A stretch of DNA of 64,000 nucleotides from the NCBI RefSeq assembly GCF_014635185.1, contig NZ_BMCM01000002.1, positions 496,001-560,000 on the forward strand, given 5' to 3'. Origin of the DNA: Microbacterium murale. Lineage in GTDB: Bacteria > Actinomycetota > Actinomycetes > Actinomycetales > Microbacteriaceae. The notes beneath the pieces were generated by a model. The model was given only the letters and a program-made list of their open reading frames with translations, searched no databases and was not told the origin of the DNA. Below, in pieces: positions 16,867 to 25,975 of this stretch. The first letter of the stretch is position 1. Each line of letters begins with the position of its first letter. Position numbers and translations under genes: made by a program.

Positions 16867-18497
16867 TGCCCCAAGCCGTCACGAACGTGTTTCAGCGGAT
16901 CGGGCGCGCGATCGCGGGCTTCTCGCTCGCGCAGCGCACGATCGCGATCATCGGCGTCGCCGTGCTGGCGCTGGGTATCTTCGCGCTGTCCAGCTGGCTC
17001 GCCCGCCCGACTCTCACTCCGCTGTTCTCGGGCCTGAGCGCCTCCGACGCGAACGCGGTCGTCGAGCAGCTGCGTTCGGCCTCGGTGCCGTACGAGCTCG
17101 GCGGCGGCGGCTCGACCGTGCTCGTTCCGGAAGAAGACGTCTACGATCAGCGGCTCGCAGCAGCGGCAGCCGGACTGCCCACCTCGAGCTCTGGCGGCTA
17201 CTCGCTGCTGGACGACATGGGCGTCACCACCTCGGAGTTCCAGCAGTCCGTCACCTACAAGCGCGCGATCGAGGGCGAACTGGCGGCGACGATCTCGGCG
17301 CTCGACGGCGTGAGCGCGGCATCCGTTCAGCTCGCCATCCCCGAGGAGAGCGTGTTCGTCTCGGAGACGATCGATCCGACCGCGTCCGTGTTCATCGAGA
17401 CCGGCGACAGCACCACGCTCTCGACCAAGCAGGTCGAGGCGATCGTGCATCTGACCTCGGCCGCCGTCAGCGGCATGAAACCCGAGAACGTCGCAGTGGT
17501 CGATCAGACCGGGCAGACGCTGTCGGCCGTCGGCATCGGGTCGACCGGCGGCGTCGACCAGCAGGCAGGCGACTACGAGGCGCGGGTGACGCAAAGCGTC
17601 CAGCAGATGCTCGACACCGTGCTCGGAGTCGGCAACGCGACCGTCACGGTCGTCGCCGACATCGACCGATCCGCGAACGAGCGTCTCGAGGAGACCTACA
17701 CCCCCGCCGAGGGCACCCCGCCGCTGACCGAGCAGATTCGCAGCGAGACTCAGAACGGCACGTCGAGTGAGGCCGGCGTTCTCGGCCCAGACAACATCGC
17801 CGTGCCGAGCGAGGCCGCGGACGGCACCTCGGAGTCGACCGATGAGACCCGCACCAACGCGGTCAACAAGGCGACCCAGACCACGAGCACCCCGGCCGGG
17901 ACGCTCCGGCGCCAGTCGGTGTCGGTCGCCGTGGATCTCGGCGCCGCTGCCGACATGAGCGCGGAGAAGCTGAACGATCTCGTCTCGGCCGCCGCCGGCA
18001 TCGACCCGGAGCGCGGCGACACGCTCAGCGTCGAGATGGTGGTCTTCAGCGAGACTTCCGCAGAGGCCGCCCAGGCGGCTCTGCAGGCGGCCAAGGATGC
18101 CGAGAGCACCGCGCAGCAGGCCGCGCTGCTCAACACGATCGTCATCGCCGCAGCGATCGGGCTGCCCCTGCTCGCGCTCGTGCTCGCGCTGATCATCCGC
18201 GCGCGGCGTCGCTCCAGTGCCGCCGCCGAGTTCGATCAGCTGTTCGGGGAGCGCCCTCCCGCTCTGCCGTCGCTCTCGACCACCGCGCCGACCGCCTTGC
18301 TCGAATCTCCGACTGTGCCCCTGTCCATCGCGGAGCCCGAGCCGCAGCTGCCGCCTGCTGAACTCGAGATCGAGTCCGAACCCGCGCAGGTGAGCCTGGA
18401 GCGGCGCAGGTCGGAGCTCGATGCGCTCACCCGTCAGGACCCCAAGCGCACAGCTGAGCTGCTGCGCACCCTGATCGACGACAGGCAACCGGTGTGA
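16866..18497 (+). CDS. fliF: Flagellar MS-ring protein FliF
   Basis: 543 residues. A first membrane helix near residues 23-45 is followed by LFSGLSASDANAVVEQLRSASVPYELGGGGSTVLVP (YscJ/FliF domain), then an extracellular Ser/Thr-rich insert. A second helix near 420-445 (LLNTIVIAAAIGLPLLALVLALII) precedes a cytoplasmic tail ending LDALTRQDPKRTAELLRTLIDD, the FliG-binding motif. It forms the MS ring on which rotor and export gate assemble. Confidence 0.97.
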   Translation: MPQAVTNVFQRIGRAIAGFSLAQRTIAIIGVAVLALGIFALSSWLARPTLTPLFSGLSASDANAVVEQLRSASVPYELGGGGSTVLVPEEDVYDQRLAAAAAGLPTSSSGGYSLLDDMGVTTSEFQQSVTYKRAIEGELAATISALDGVSAASVQLAIPEESVFVSETIDPTASVFIETGDSTTLSTKQVEAIVHLTSAAVSGMKPENVAVVDQTGQTLSAVGIGSTGGVDQQAGDYEARVTQSVQQMLDTVLGVGNATVTVVADIDRSANERLEETYTPAEGTPPLTEQIRSETQNGTSSEAGVLGPDNIAVPSEAADGTSESTDETRTNAVNKATQTTSTPAGTLRRQSVSVAVDLGAAADMSAEKLNDLVSAAAGIDPERGDTLSVEMVVFSETSAEAAQAALQAAKDAESTAQQAALLNTIVIAAAIGLPLLALVLALIIRARRRSSAAAEFDQLFGERPPALPSLSTTAPTALLESPTVPLSIAEPEPQLPPAELEIESEPAQVSLERRRSELDALTRQDPKRTAELLRTLIDDRQPV

Positions 18498-19498
18498 ATG
18501 CCCTGAACGACCGCCAGACGGCGGCAGTGGTACTGATGAACCTCGACCGCACGCACGCGATCGAGGTGATGAAGCACCTCACGGAATCCGAGGCGGAGGC
18601 CGTGGCATCCGAGATCATCGGCCTGCATAACCTCGATGCCGAGACGACCGCGAAGGCGCTCGGACAGTTCCATCGGATCGCGACCGGCCACCTGCCGCCC
18701 GCTCGCGGCGGTCGCGACATCGCCGCCGGCCTGCTGGAGGCGTCGTTCGGCGCCGAGCGCGCGGCCGCGGTCCTCGGTCGTGTGACCTCGACGATGGCGA
18801 ACTCATCGTTCGACTTCCTCCTCGCGGCCGATCCGTCGCAGCTCGCGACCCTTCTGGACGGCGAGCTGCCGCAGACGGTCGCGCTGGTGCTCGCGCATCT
18901 GCCCACCGACCAGGCTGCGGCCGTGCTCGCCGTGCTGCCCGACCCCGCACGCACCGATGTGGCGCATGCGATCGCGACGATGGGCACCGCGACGCAGGAG
19001 GCGATCTCGATCGTCGCCGACACGCTGAAGACCCGCACCGGAATGCTCGCGACCCGCGAGGCGCCTGAGACGCTGGGCGGTGTCGAGCCGCTCGTGGAGA
19101 TCATCAACCGCTCCGACGCGACCATCGAGAAGGCACTGCTGGCGAGCATCGAAGACCGAGACAGCGCTCTCGCCGAAGACATCCGCTCGCGGATGTTCAC
19201 GTTCGCCGACATCGTCAAGCTCGAAGACCGTGATGCGCAGAGCGTGCTGCGCGGAATCGGTCTGCGTTCGCTCGCGCTCGCCCTCAAGGGAGCGAATCAG
19301 GCGATCGCCGACGTCATCCGTCGCAATGTCTCCGAACGCAATCGCGAGAACCTCGAGGAGGAGGCTCGCGCCATCGGACCGGTGCGCATGTCGCAGGTCG
19401 AAGAGGCGCGTGCAGAGATCGTGCGCACGATCCGCGCCCTCGAGGCCGCCGGCGACATCACGGTGCAGCGCGCCGACGAGGACGAGTATGTCTATTGA
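18494..19498 (+). CDS. fliG: Flagellar motor switch protein FliG
   Basis: 334 residues. N-terminal LNDRQTAAVVLMNLDRTHAIEVMKHL binds FliF. The middle has the armadillo-like HPQT-type region, seen here as LPQTVALVLAHLPTDQAAAVLAVLP. The C-terminal torque domain has the charged FADIVKLEDRDAQSVLRGIGLRSLALALKGA motif that contacts MotA. Start overlaps the fliF stop by four bases. Confidence 0.97.
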   Translation: MNALNDRQTAAVVLMNLDRTHAIEVMKHLTESEAEAVASEIIGLHNLDAETTAKALGQFHRIATGHLPPARGGRDIAAGLLEASFGAERAAAVLGRVTSTMANSSFDFLLAADPSQLATLLDGELPQTVALVLAHLPTDQAAAVLAVLPDPARTDVAHAIATMGTATQEAISIVADTLKTRTGMLATREAPETLGGVEPLVEIINRSDATIEKALLASIEDRDSALAEDIRSRMFTFADIVKLEDRDAQSVLRGIGLRSLALALKGANQAIADVIRRNVSERNRENLEEEARAIGPVRMSQVEEARAEIVRTIRALEAAGDITVQRADEDEYVY

Positions 19499-20093
19499 CG
19501 CGTTCTCGCCGGCGGTGTTCCCGCGCCTGCACGGTTCGGGCATGAACGCCGAGCGGGAGCGTGCGCGCTTACGCGGCTACGCCGATGGGCACGCCGAGGG
19601 ATTCAGGGCAGGATCCGCCGTAGCGGCCCTCGCTCACGAGCAGGCCCTGGCGGAGCGCGTCGCCCGCGACGCCGAGGACGCCCGCACCCTGGAGCGCGCG
19701 GTCGCCGTGCTGCACGCCGCCGCCCGCTCATTGAGCGACCGGGAGCGCTCGCTGACGGCGCCGACGCGGACGCAGGTCCTCGAACGCGCCGTCGAGCTCG
19801 CCGAGATCATCCTCGCGGGCGAGCTGGCGGATGCTGAAGCCTCTGCCTCTGCATCCATCCGCCGTGCCGTCTCGGCGGTCGAGTCCGAGCAGGTGCGCGA
19901 ACTGCGCCTGAATCCCGACGATCTGCGCACGCTGGAGCGCCTGGGCGCCCTGCCAACAGGATTCGTCCTCACCGGTGACGAGACGCTCTCCAGAGGCGAC
20001 GCCGTCGCCATGCTCGAGAGCGGGCACATCGATGCCCGCGTCGGGGCCGCGCTCGAGCGCGCCCGCCGTGCCGTGACGGAGCACCCGGTATGA
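19488..20093 (+). CDS. fliH: Flagellar assembly protein FliH
   Basis: 201 residues from an ATG lying 11 bases inside the end of fliG. The N-terminus is followed by ERARLRGYADGHAEGFRAG, the GxxxG-type helix typical of FliH, and a C-terminal V-ATPase E-like domain. FliH dimers regulate the FliI ATPase at the export gate. fliI follows with a four-base overlap. Confidence 0.92.
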   Translation: MSIDAFSPAVFPRLHGSGMNAERERARLRGYADGHAEGFRAGSAVAALAHEQALAERVARDAEDARTLERAVAVLHAAARSLSDRERSLTAPTRTQVLERAVELAEIILAGELADAEASASASIRRAVSAVESEQVRELRLNPDDLRTLERLGALPTGFVLTGDETLSRGDAVAMLESGHIDARVGAALERARRAVTEHPV

Positions 20094-21385
20094 GCACCTG
20101 GGACGCGGTGCGCACCGCCGTACTGCCGGAGCGGGTCGGCGAGGTCTCCCAGCTGCGCGGACTCAGCGTGCACGTGCGGGGGCTCGACGGCGCGATCGGA
20201 GATATGCTCACGCTCGGCGCCGGTGTGGATGCCGAGGTCGTCGCCAGCGGCGACGATGGCCTGCGGTGCATGCCGCTGGCTTCGATATCCGGCCTCACGG
20301 TGGGTGCGGCGGTTCGGGCCAGAGGAGGCGCGCTGCGGGTGCCGACCGGCCGAGGGCTGCTCGGCCGCGTGCTCGACGGTCTCGGCCGCCCGATCGACGG
20401 CAAGGGCCCGGTCATCGGCCCGCAGGTGGGCCTCGCTCACGATCCGCCGTCCATCATGGGACGCGACCGCATCGATGCCCCGCTTCCGCTCGGCGTGCGT
20501 GCGCTCGACACGCTCGCCAGCGTCGGACGCGGCCAGCGCGTCGGGCTGTTCGCAGGATCCGGCGTCGGCAAGTCATCACTGCTGTCGATGGTCGCTCGCG
20601 GCACCGAGGCGGAGGTCACGGTGATCGCCCTCGTCGGCGAGCGCGGGCGCGAGGTGCGCGAGTTCATCGAGGACGACCTCGGAGAAGAGGGCCTGGCCCG
20701 CTCGGTGGTGATCGTTTCGACCTCCGATCAGCCGGCGATGGCGCGCATCCGCGCCGCGTTCACCGCCACCCGCATCGCCGAGGCGTTCCGCGACGAGGGC
20801 GCGCACGCGATCCTCATGATGGATTCACTGACCCGGGTGGCGATGGCGCAGCGCGAGATCGGGCTCTCTGCAGGCGAACCGCCGGCGACCCGCGGCTATC
20901 CGCCGTCGACGTTCTCGATGCTCGCGGGGCTGCTGGAGCGCGCGGGCACCGACCGTGGCGGCTCGGTGACGGGTATCTACACGGTGCTCGTCGACGGTGA
21001 CGATCACAATGAGCCGATCGCGGATGCGGTGCGCTCGATCCTGGACGGCCACATCGTGCTCGATCGCGCCCTCGCGCTCTCCGGCCATCATCCGGCGATC
21101 GACGTTCTCGCATCCGTGTCGCGTGTGGCCGGAAAGGTCACATCGTCGCAGCAGCGCACCACCGCGACGACTCTGCGCGCCGTGCTCGCCGCACGACGAC
21201 GCGCCAACGACCTGATCGACATCGGCGCGTACCAGTCCGGTGCGGATGCGAAGATCGACGCCGCCATCGCGAACGAGCGGGCCATCTCCGCGTTCCTCAC
21301 CCAGTCGCTCGACGAGACGAGTCCGATCGAGGAGTCCTGGCGTCGCCTCGACGAACTCGTCTCGGCATTCGGAGGTATCTCATGA
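20090..21385 (+). CDS. fliI: Flagellum-specific export ATPase FliI
   Basis: 431 residues, F1-beta-like. Walker A is GLFAGSGVGKSSLLSM (about residues 156-171), Walker B is AILMMDSLTRVAMAQREIGL, and GEPPATRGYPPSTFSMLAGLLERAG is the FliI/YscN signature. It drives delivery and unfolding of export substrates with FliH and FliJ. Confidence 0.98.
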   Translation: MSTWDAVRTAVLPERVGEVSQLRGLSVHVRGLDGAIGDMLTLGAGVDAEVVASGDDGLRCMPLASISGLTVGAAVRARGGALRVPTGRGLLGRVLDGLGRPIDGKGPVIGPQVGLAHDPPSIMGRDRIDAPLPLGVRALDTLASVGRGQRVGLFAGSGVGKSSLLSMVARGTEAEVTVIALVGERGREVREFIEDDLGEEGLARSVVIVSTSDQPAMARIRAAFTATRIAEAFRDEGAHAILMMDSLTRVAMAQREIGLSAGEPPATRGYPPSTFSMLAGLLERAGTDRGGSVTGIYTVLVDGDDHNEPIADAVRSILDGHIVLDRALALSGHHPAIDVLASVSRVAGKVTSSQQRTTATTLRAVLAARRRANDLIDIGAYQSGADAKIDAAIANERAISAFLTQSLDETSPIEESWRRLDELVSAFGGIS

Positions 21386-21804
21386 CCCGGGACTTCTCAC
21401 TCGCTGGTCTGCTGCGCGTGCGCGAGATTCAGGAACGTGCGGCCGCGCAGCGGCTGTCACGAGCGGTGATCGATGCGCGTCACACCGAAGCGCGTGACCG
21501 GCGCCTGCGCACGGCACTCGCCGGCGAGGGGACGGAAGCTGTCGACGTGCGCTCGCTCGCCGCGCTCGCTGCTGCGCGAGGAGCGGGTCGAAGCCTGCTG
21601 GCGGACCTCTCCTCACTCGACGCGATTCAGCAGGAAGAGCTCGCGCAGGCGCGTTCGGAGCATGCAGACGCACGCTGCGCGATGCGCGGACTCGATCGCC
21701 TCGCCGACGCTCACGCCGTGCGCGAGCGCACCGAAGAGCTGCGCTCAGAGCAGGCAGAACTCGACGAGATCGCATCCAGAGCAAGGGCGGAGGGCGAGAG
21801 GTGA
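21382..21804 (+). CDS. fliJ: Flagellar export protein FliJ
   Basis: 140 residues, nearly all charged alpha-helix with coiled-coil heptads (LLRVREIQERAAAQRLSRAV at the start, RTEELRSEQAELDEIASRA at the end). FliJ is the central stalk that connects the FliI hexamer to FlhA. It is assigned from this shape and from its place between fliI and fliK, overlapping both by four bases. Confidence 0.88.
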   Translation: MTRDFSLAGLLRVREIQERAAAQRLSRAVIDARHTEARDRRLRTALAGEGTEAVDVRSLAALAAARGAGRSLLADLSSLDAIQQEELAQARSEHADARCAMRGLDRLADAHAVRERTEELRSEQAELDEIASRARAEGER

Positions 21805-23132
21805 GCATGGTGGGTGTGGCCGGCGGGTTCATCGCGAACGCACCGCGCGGCGCACTGTCGTCGAGTGCGGGCTCGCCCTCCAGCGCTGGTGCGATCGCCT
21901 TCGCGGATGCTGTCGCCACGATCCCGACCGCGGAGGAGAGCACGACCGGCTCTGACGCGATGCCCGCGGTCGGCGACCCTCTCGTCGACAGCGCACCGGT
22001 CGCGACCCTGCCCGTTGCGAACCAGCCCGTTACGAACCAGCCCGTTACGCCCCTGCCCGTCGGGGGTCTGCCGGTCGGGACTGTGCCGCTCGGAACTCTG
22101 CCGCGGGACGCGCTGCCCGGGGATGCTCATACCGGGGACGTGCTTCCTGCGGATGCCGTTCCTGTGGATGGGCTTCCAGTGGGCGGACTTCCTGCGGATG
22201 CTGTTCCCGGGGATGCACCGTCTGCAGACGATCCGTCCCCCGACACCCTGCCTGCCGACACCCTGCGTGCCGATGCGCTTCCTGCCGGCGTGCCGACCGC
22301 TACTCCGCCAGTGTCTCCCCCAGCATCCACTCTCCGGCCTGATGGCGCGGCACGAACCGCGCCAGCGGCATCCGCTTCTCCGCTCACCGCCGACAACTTG
22401 ACCGCCAGCACCGCAACCCCCGCCTCCACAACGCCTGGCACCGCAACCCCCACCACCGCGACCCCCAGCACCGCGACACCCGACGCTCCCGGCCCGGCCG
22501 CGAGCGTCGCGCCGCCATCCGTCAGCCCGCAGCCGGCGGAAGCAGACCAGGCGACGTCGCCCGAGATCGCGCCGGCGCCCGCAGGTCCGGCGCCACTCGC
22601 ACCGGCATCGACCTCTTCCGCCGCCCCAGCGGCCGCTGTCGCCGCCGCTCGTCCCCCGCTGCTGCCGCAGATCGCCGCACCGGTGATGTCGCTGGCTCAG
22701 GCCGCCGACGGCGAACACCACATGACTCTCACCGTGTCGCCGGAGAATCTCGGGCCGGTCACCGTCCGCGCGCATATCGCCGGAGGCAGCATCCGAATCG
22801 AACTCCAGGCACCGAACGACATCGGCCGAGACGTACTGCGCGCGATCCTGGTCGATCTTCGACGCGACCTCGCTGCCGCGGCGCCGCACGCGACGCTCGC
22901 CGTCTCGACGCATGATGGTGCCTCCGCCGGTCAGCAGCAGGGCCAGAACGGCAGCGGCCAGCAGAGCACGGGCGCTCAGGGCGCCTCGGCCGGCCACGGC
23001 GGTTCGTCCCAGGCCGACAAGGGGCAGACACGCGACGGCACCGCACCCTCCGCCTCCGCGCCCACGCCGCAGGCCGACCCCGCCCCCATCACCTTCACGA
23101 CGCCGCACGGCGGCATCGACGTCTACGCCTGA
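21801..23132 (+). CDS. fliK: Flagellar hook-length control protein FliK
   Basis: 443 residues, starting at GTG (four-base overlap with fliJ). Residues of about 70-165 are a proline-rich run of near-pentapeptide repeats (GLPVG, ALPGD, VLPAD types). A long Ala/Pro/Thr linker follows, then the conserved Flg_hook domain (HHMTLTVSPENLGPVTVRAHIAGG...IRIELQ) at about 310-380, and a Gln/Gly/Ser-rich tail. It measures hook length and switches export specificity through FlhB. The N-terminal repeat is unusual in regularity and could act as the ruler. Confidence 0.93.
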   Translation: MSMVGVAGGFIANAPRGALSSSAGSPSSAGAIAFADAVATIPTAEESTTGSDAMPAVGDPLVDSAPVATLPVANQPVTNQPVTPLPVGGLPVGTVPLGTLPRDALPGDAHTGDVLPADAVPVDGLPVGGLPADAVPGDAPSADDPSPDTLPADTLRADALPAGVPTATPPVSPPASTLRPDGAARTAPAASASPLTADNLTASTATPASTTPGTATPTTATPSTATPDAPGPAASVAPPSVSPQPAEADQATSPEIAPAPAGPAPLAPASTSSAAPAAAVAAARPPLLPQIAAPVMSLAQAADGEHHMTLTVSPENLGPVTVRAHIAGGSIRIELQAPNDIGRDVLRAILVDLRRDLAAAAPHATLAVSTHDGASAGQQQGQNGSGQQSTGAQGASAGHGGSSQADKGQTRDGTAPSASAPTPQADPAPITFTTPHGGIDVYA

Positions 23133-23147
23133 TCGAGAGGAACCCCC

Positions 23148-23585
23148 ATGACCACCGTCGACGCGATCAACGCGGCCTCGACCGTCCCCACGAGCGGTCT
23201 GCAGACCGGCACGACGACACCGGCGACCGAGCGCAAGCAGACGCTGGATTCCGAGGTCTTCCTGAAGCTGTTGGTGACGCAGCTCACCAACCAGGATCCG
23301 AGCTCGCCGATGAACACCAACGAGATGATCTCGCAGACCACCGAGCTCGCGTCGATGGAGCAGCTCACGGCCCTCGCCACGACGACGACCGAGAACTTCG
23401 CTCTCAGCATGCGACAGACCGCCGCCGCCCTCATCGGGCAGGAGGCGCAGTACACAGACGCCAAGGGTGTCGAGAAATCCGGCATCGTCACCGCCGTCTC
23501 ATTCGCCGGCGGCGTTCCCCTCGTCACGATCGGCGACACCGCCGTTCCGCTCGACTCCGTCTCCGGACTCAAGCTCATCCCCTGA
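23148..23585 (+). CDS. flgD: Hook-capping protein FlgD
   Basis: 145 residues. The signature is LDSEVFLKLLVTQLTNQDPSSPMNTNEMISQTTELASMEQL, followed by a short C-terminal beta region. It is shorter than enterobacterial FlgD, as in other Gram-positive bacteria. It caps the growing hook. A GAGAGGA ribosome site precedes the ATG. Confidence 0.96.
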   Translation: MTTVDAINAASTVPTSGLQTGTTTPATERKQTLDSEVFLKLLVTQLTNQDPSSPMNTNEMISQTTELASMEQLTALATTTTENFALSMRQTAAALIGQEAQYTDAKGVEKSGIVTAVSFAGGVPLVTIGDTAVPLDSVSGLKLIP

Positions 23586-23618
23586 CCCTCAGACCCACCC
23601 CTTCAGAAAGGCACCATC

Positions 23619-24779
23619 ATGCTTCGTTCCCTGTTCGCCGGCATCTCGGGTCTGCGCTCGCACCAGACCATGCTCGACGTCACCGGCAACAACATCGCCA
23701 ACGTCAACACCACCGGCTTCAAGGCGTCCGCCGTGCAGTTCCAGGACTCCCTCTCGCAACTGCTGCAGAACTCGATGATGCCGCAGCAGGGCGCAGGCGG
23801 TCAGAACCCCGCCCAGGTCGGTCTCGGCGTGCAGGTCGCCGGCATCAGCACCAACTTCGCCGCCGGCGCTCCGCAGCCCACCGGCGTTCCCACCGACCTC
23901 ATGATCGTCGGAGACGGCTTCTTCGTCGTGCAGTCCGGTGGTGAGACGCTGTACACCCGCAACGGCGGCTTCTCGTTCGACGCCAGCGGCAAGCTCGTGT
24001 CCGCAGACGGCGCACAGGTGCAGGGCTGGACGGCGCAGAACGGCGCGATCGTGCCCGGCCAGGGCGTCGGCAGCATCACCCTCCCGGTCGGAGCCCTGAG
24101 CCCCGCCACGGCGACGACGAGCGCGGCCGTCACCGGCAACCTCCCCTCCGAGGCGGCCGTCGGAGACGTGCTCGTGCGTGACGTGCAGGTGTATGACGCC
24201 ACAGGCGCAGAGAGCTCGCTGCGACTGACGTTCACGCGCACAGCCACCGGCTGGGGCGTCACGGACGGCGCCGGCGCGAACACGTCGCTCGCCTTCGCCG
24301 ACGGCGTGCAGACCGGAGCCGGATCGCTGGTGTCCGGCGGCATCACCGTCGACCTGTCGAAGGTCACCGGCTTCGCCGACGTCAGCGACATCGCGATCAC
24401 AGAGCAGAACGGCAAGGCGGCCGGCACGCTCAGTTCCTACGCGCTGACGAACGACGGCAGCCTCGTCGGCACGTTCAGCAACGGCGAGACCGAGGTGCTC
24501 GCCCGCCTCGCGCTGGCCGGCTTCGTGAACCCCGGCGGCCTCGAGAAGGCCGGCTCGTCGCAGTTCCGGCCGAGCGGCAACTCCGGTCAGGCGACGATCG
24601 GCTTCGCCGGTTCCGACGGATTGGGCGGCATCATCAGCGGCGCGCTCGAGATGTCGAACGTCGACCTCTCGCAGGAGTTCACCAACCTCATCGTGGCGCA
24701 GCGCGGATTCCAGGCGAATGCGCGCATCATCACCACGAGCGACGAGGTGCTTCAGGAGCTGACGAACCTGAAGCGCTGA
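23619..24779 (+). CDS. flgE: Flagellar hook protein FlgE
   Basis: 386 residues. N-terminal LRSLFAGISGLRSHQTMLDVTGNNIANVNTTGFKAS and C-terminal SNVDLSQEFTNLIVAQRGFQANARIITTSDEVLQELTNLKR flank the hook D1/D2 domains. No flgF or flgG follows, so this is the only hook/distal-rod-type protein of the locus. It is followed by a new sigma-28-type promoter. Confidence 0.96.
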   Translation: MLRSLFAGISGLRSHQTMLDVTGNNIANVNTTGFKASAVQFQDSLSQLLQNSMMPQQGAGGQNPAQVGLGVQVAGISTNFAAGAPQPTGVPTDLMIVGDGFFVVQSGGETLYTRNGGFSFDASGKLVSADGAQVQGWTAQNGAIVPGQGVGSITLPVGALSPATATTSAAVTGNLPSEAAVGDVLVRDVQVYDATGAESSLRLTFTRTATGWGVTDGAGANTSLAFADGVQTGAGSLVSGGITVDLSKVTGFADVSDIAITEQNGKAAGTLSSYALTNDGSLVGTFSNGETEVLARLALAGFVNPGGLEKAGSSQFRPSGNSGQATIGFAGSDGLGGIISGALEMSNVDLSQEFTNLIVAQRGFQANARIITTSDEVLQELTNLKR

Positions 24780-24801
24780 TCGTGTGTCGCCGGTCGTCGA
24801 G

Positions 24802-24829
24802 CTAACGCGCGGCGACCGGTGACCGACAG
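24802..24829 (+). promoter_or_regulatory. Sigma-28-type promoter for flbD-motA-motB
   Basis: CTAACG, 14 bases, ACCGACAG. The -10 deviates at two positions but the -35 and spacing are exact. It lies 22 bases after the flgE stop and about 77 bases before flbD. Confidence 0.75.
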
Positions 24830-24905
24830 TGACCCACGACGGCCCAGGACGGGCTGTCGAGTTCTCGCACCTCGGTGTGAGGACAGAACTTCCAGGATGG
24901 AGCCC

Positions 24906-25169
24906 ATGATCGTCGTCACGCGCCTGAACCGTTCCCGGTTCGCGCTGAACCCTGACCTGATCGAGCGGATCCAAGCCTCGCCCGACACCACGATCATGAT
25001 GGTCGATGCCGCGACCTTCGTCGTCACCGAGACGATGGACGAAGTGATCGAGAAGATCATCCATTACCGCGCCAGCGTGCTGGCCGCTGCCTCGAACTGG
25101 ATCTATCCCACCCCTTCCTCCCCCGAGACGCCACCTGAGACGTCGCCCGAGACGGAGGCGGTGCTCTGA
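24906..25169 (+). CDS. flbD: FlbD-family flagellar protein
   Basis: 87 residues. The conserved core is MIVVTRLNRSRFALNPDLIERI, then PDTTIMMVDAATFVVTETMDEVIEKI. The Pro/Glu-rich tail is variable. This small Gram-positive FlbD family is found between flgE and motA; its role is not well defined and differs from the Caulobacter regulator of the same name. The ATG at 24906 has GGAG just upstream; an ATG nine bases earlier is less well placed. Confidence 0.9.
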   Translation: MIVVTRLNRSRFALNPDLIERIQASPDTTIMMVDAATFVVTETMDEVIEKIIHYRASVLAAASNWIYPTPSSPETPPETSPETEAVL

Positions 25170-25975
25170 TGGATCCGTCACTCATCATCGGGCTCGTCCT
25201 CGCCTTCGGCGCACTGCTGGCCATGATCGGCATCGAGGGCGCCTCTGTCACGGCTCTCCTGCTGCCGGCGCCCATGATCCTCGTCTTCGGCGGAACCATC
25301 GCCGTGGGAATCGCGACGGGAACCATCCGCGACTTCGTGCACGCGATCAAGTCCCTGCCGCGCGCGTTCCGCGGTGATCGCCGAACCGCTGCCAGCATGA
25401 TCGACCAGATCGTCGGCTACGCCGACACGGCACGCTCCCAGGGCCTCCTCGCCCTCGAGCAGGCACTGGTCGACGAGAAGGATCCGTTCCTGCGCCAGTC
25501 GCTGCAGAGCATCGCCGACGGTGTGGACGCCGAAGACCTGCGCACGCTGATGGAGGATGAGATCACCTCTGCGGCGGCGCGCAACCGCACGGCATCCAAG
25601 TTCTACATGACCCTCGGCGGATTCGCGCCGACGGTCGGCATCGTCGGCACCGTCGTCTCGCTGACGCACGTGCTCGAGAACCTCAACAAGCCAGACGAGC
25701 TGGGGCACATGATCGCCGCCGCGTTCGTCGCGACGCTGTGGGGCCTGCTGTCGGCGAACTTCATCTGGCTCCCGATCGGTGGCCGGCTCCAGCGGCTGGG
25801 TGAGTTGGAGGTCGAGCGGATGACCCTGGTCATGGAGGGCATGCTGGCCGTTCAGGCAGGGTCGCCGCCGCAGTTCGTGGGCGAGCGCCTCCGAGCACTC
25901 GTCGCGCAGCCGCAGACGAAATCCAACCGCAGGGGTGCGGACCGAGGGGCAGCGGATCCGGCACCGACGCCATGA
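25169..25975 (+). CDS. motA: Flagellar stator protein MotA
   Basis: 268 residues with four membrane helices, starting DPSLIIGLVLAFGALLAM. The loop between helices 2 and 3 has the charged FliG-facing part, and GGFAPTVGIVGTVVSLTHVLENL carries the conserved prolines of helix 3. It forms the ion channel with MotB. One-base overlap with flbD and four-base overlap with motB. Confidence 0.97.
   Translation: MDPSLIIGLVLAFGALLAMIGIEGASVTALLLPAPMILVFGGTIAVGIATGTIRDFVHAIKSLPRAFRGDRRTAASMIDQIVGYADTARSQGLLALEQALVDEKDPFLRQSLQSIADGVDAEDLRTLMEDEITSAAARNRTASKFYMTLGGFAPTVGIVGTVVSLTHVLENLNKPDELGHMIAAAFVATLWGLLSANFIWLPIGGRLQRLGELEVERMTLVMEGMLAVQAGSPPQFVGERLRALVAQPQTKSNRRGADRGAADPAPTP

Noticed and set aside
16467-18488. 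673-residue minus-strand frame opposite fliE-fliF
   Set aside because: Typical high-GC antisense frame; the plus strand encodes intact, recognisable FliF.
21711-23108. Minus-strand frame opposite fliK
   Set aside because: Arg/Gly-rich mirror of the fliK proline repeats; fliK has a conserved C-terminal domain.
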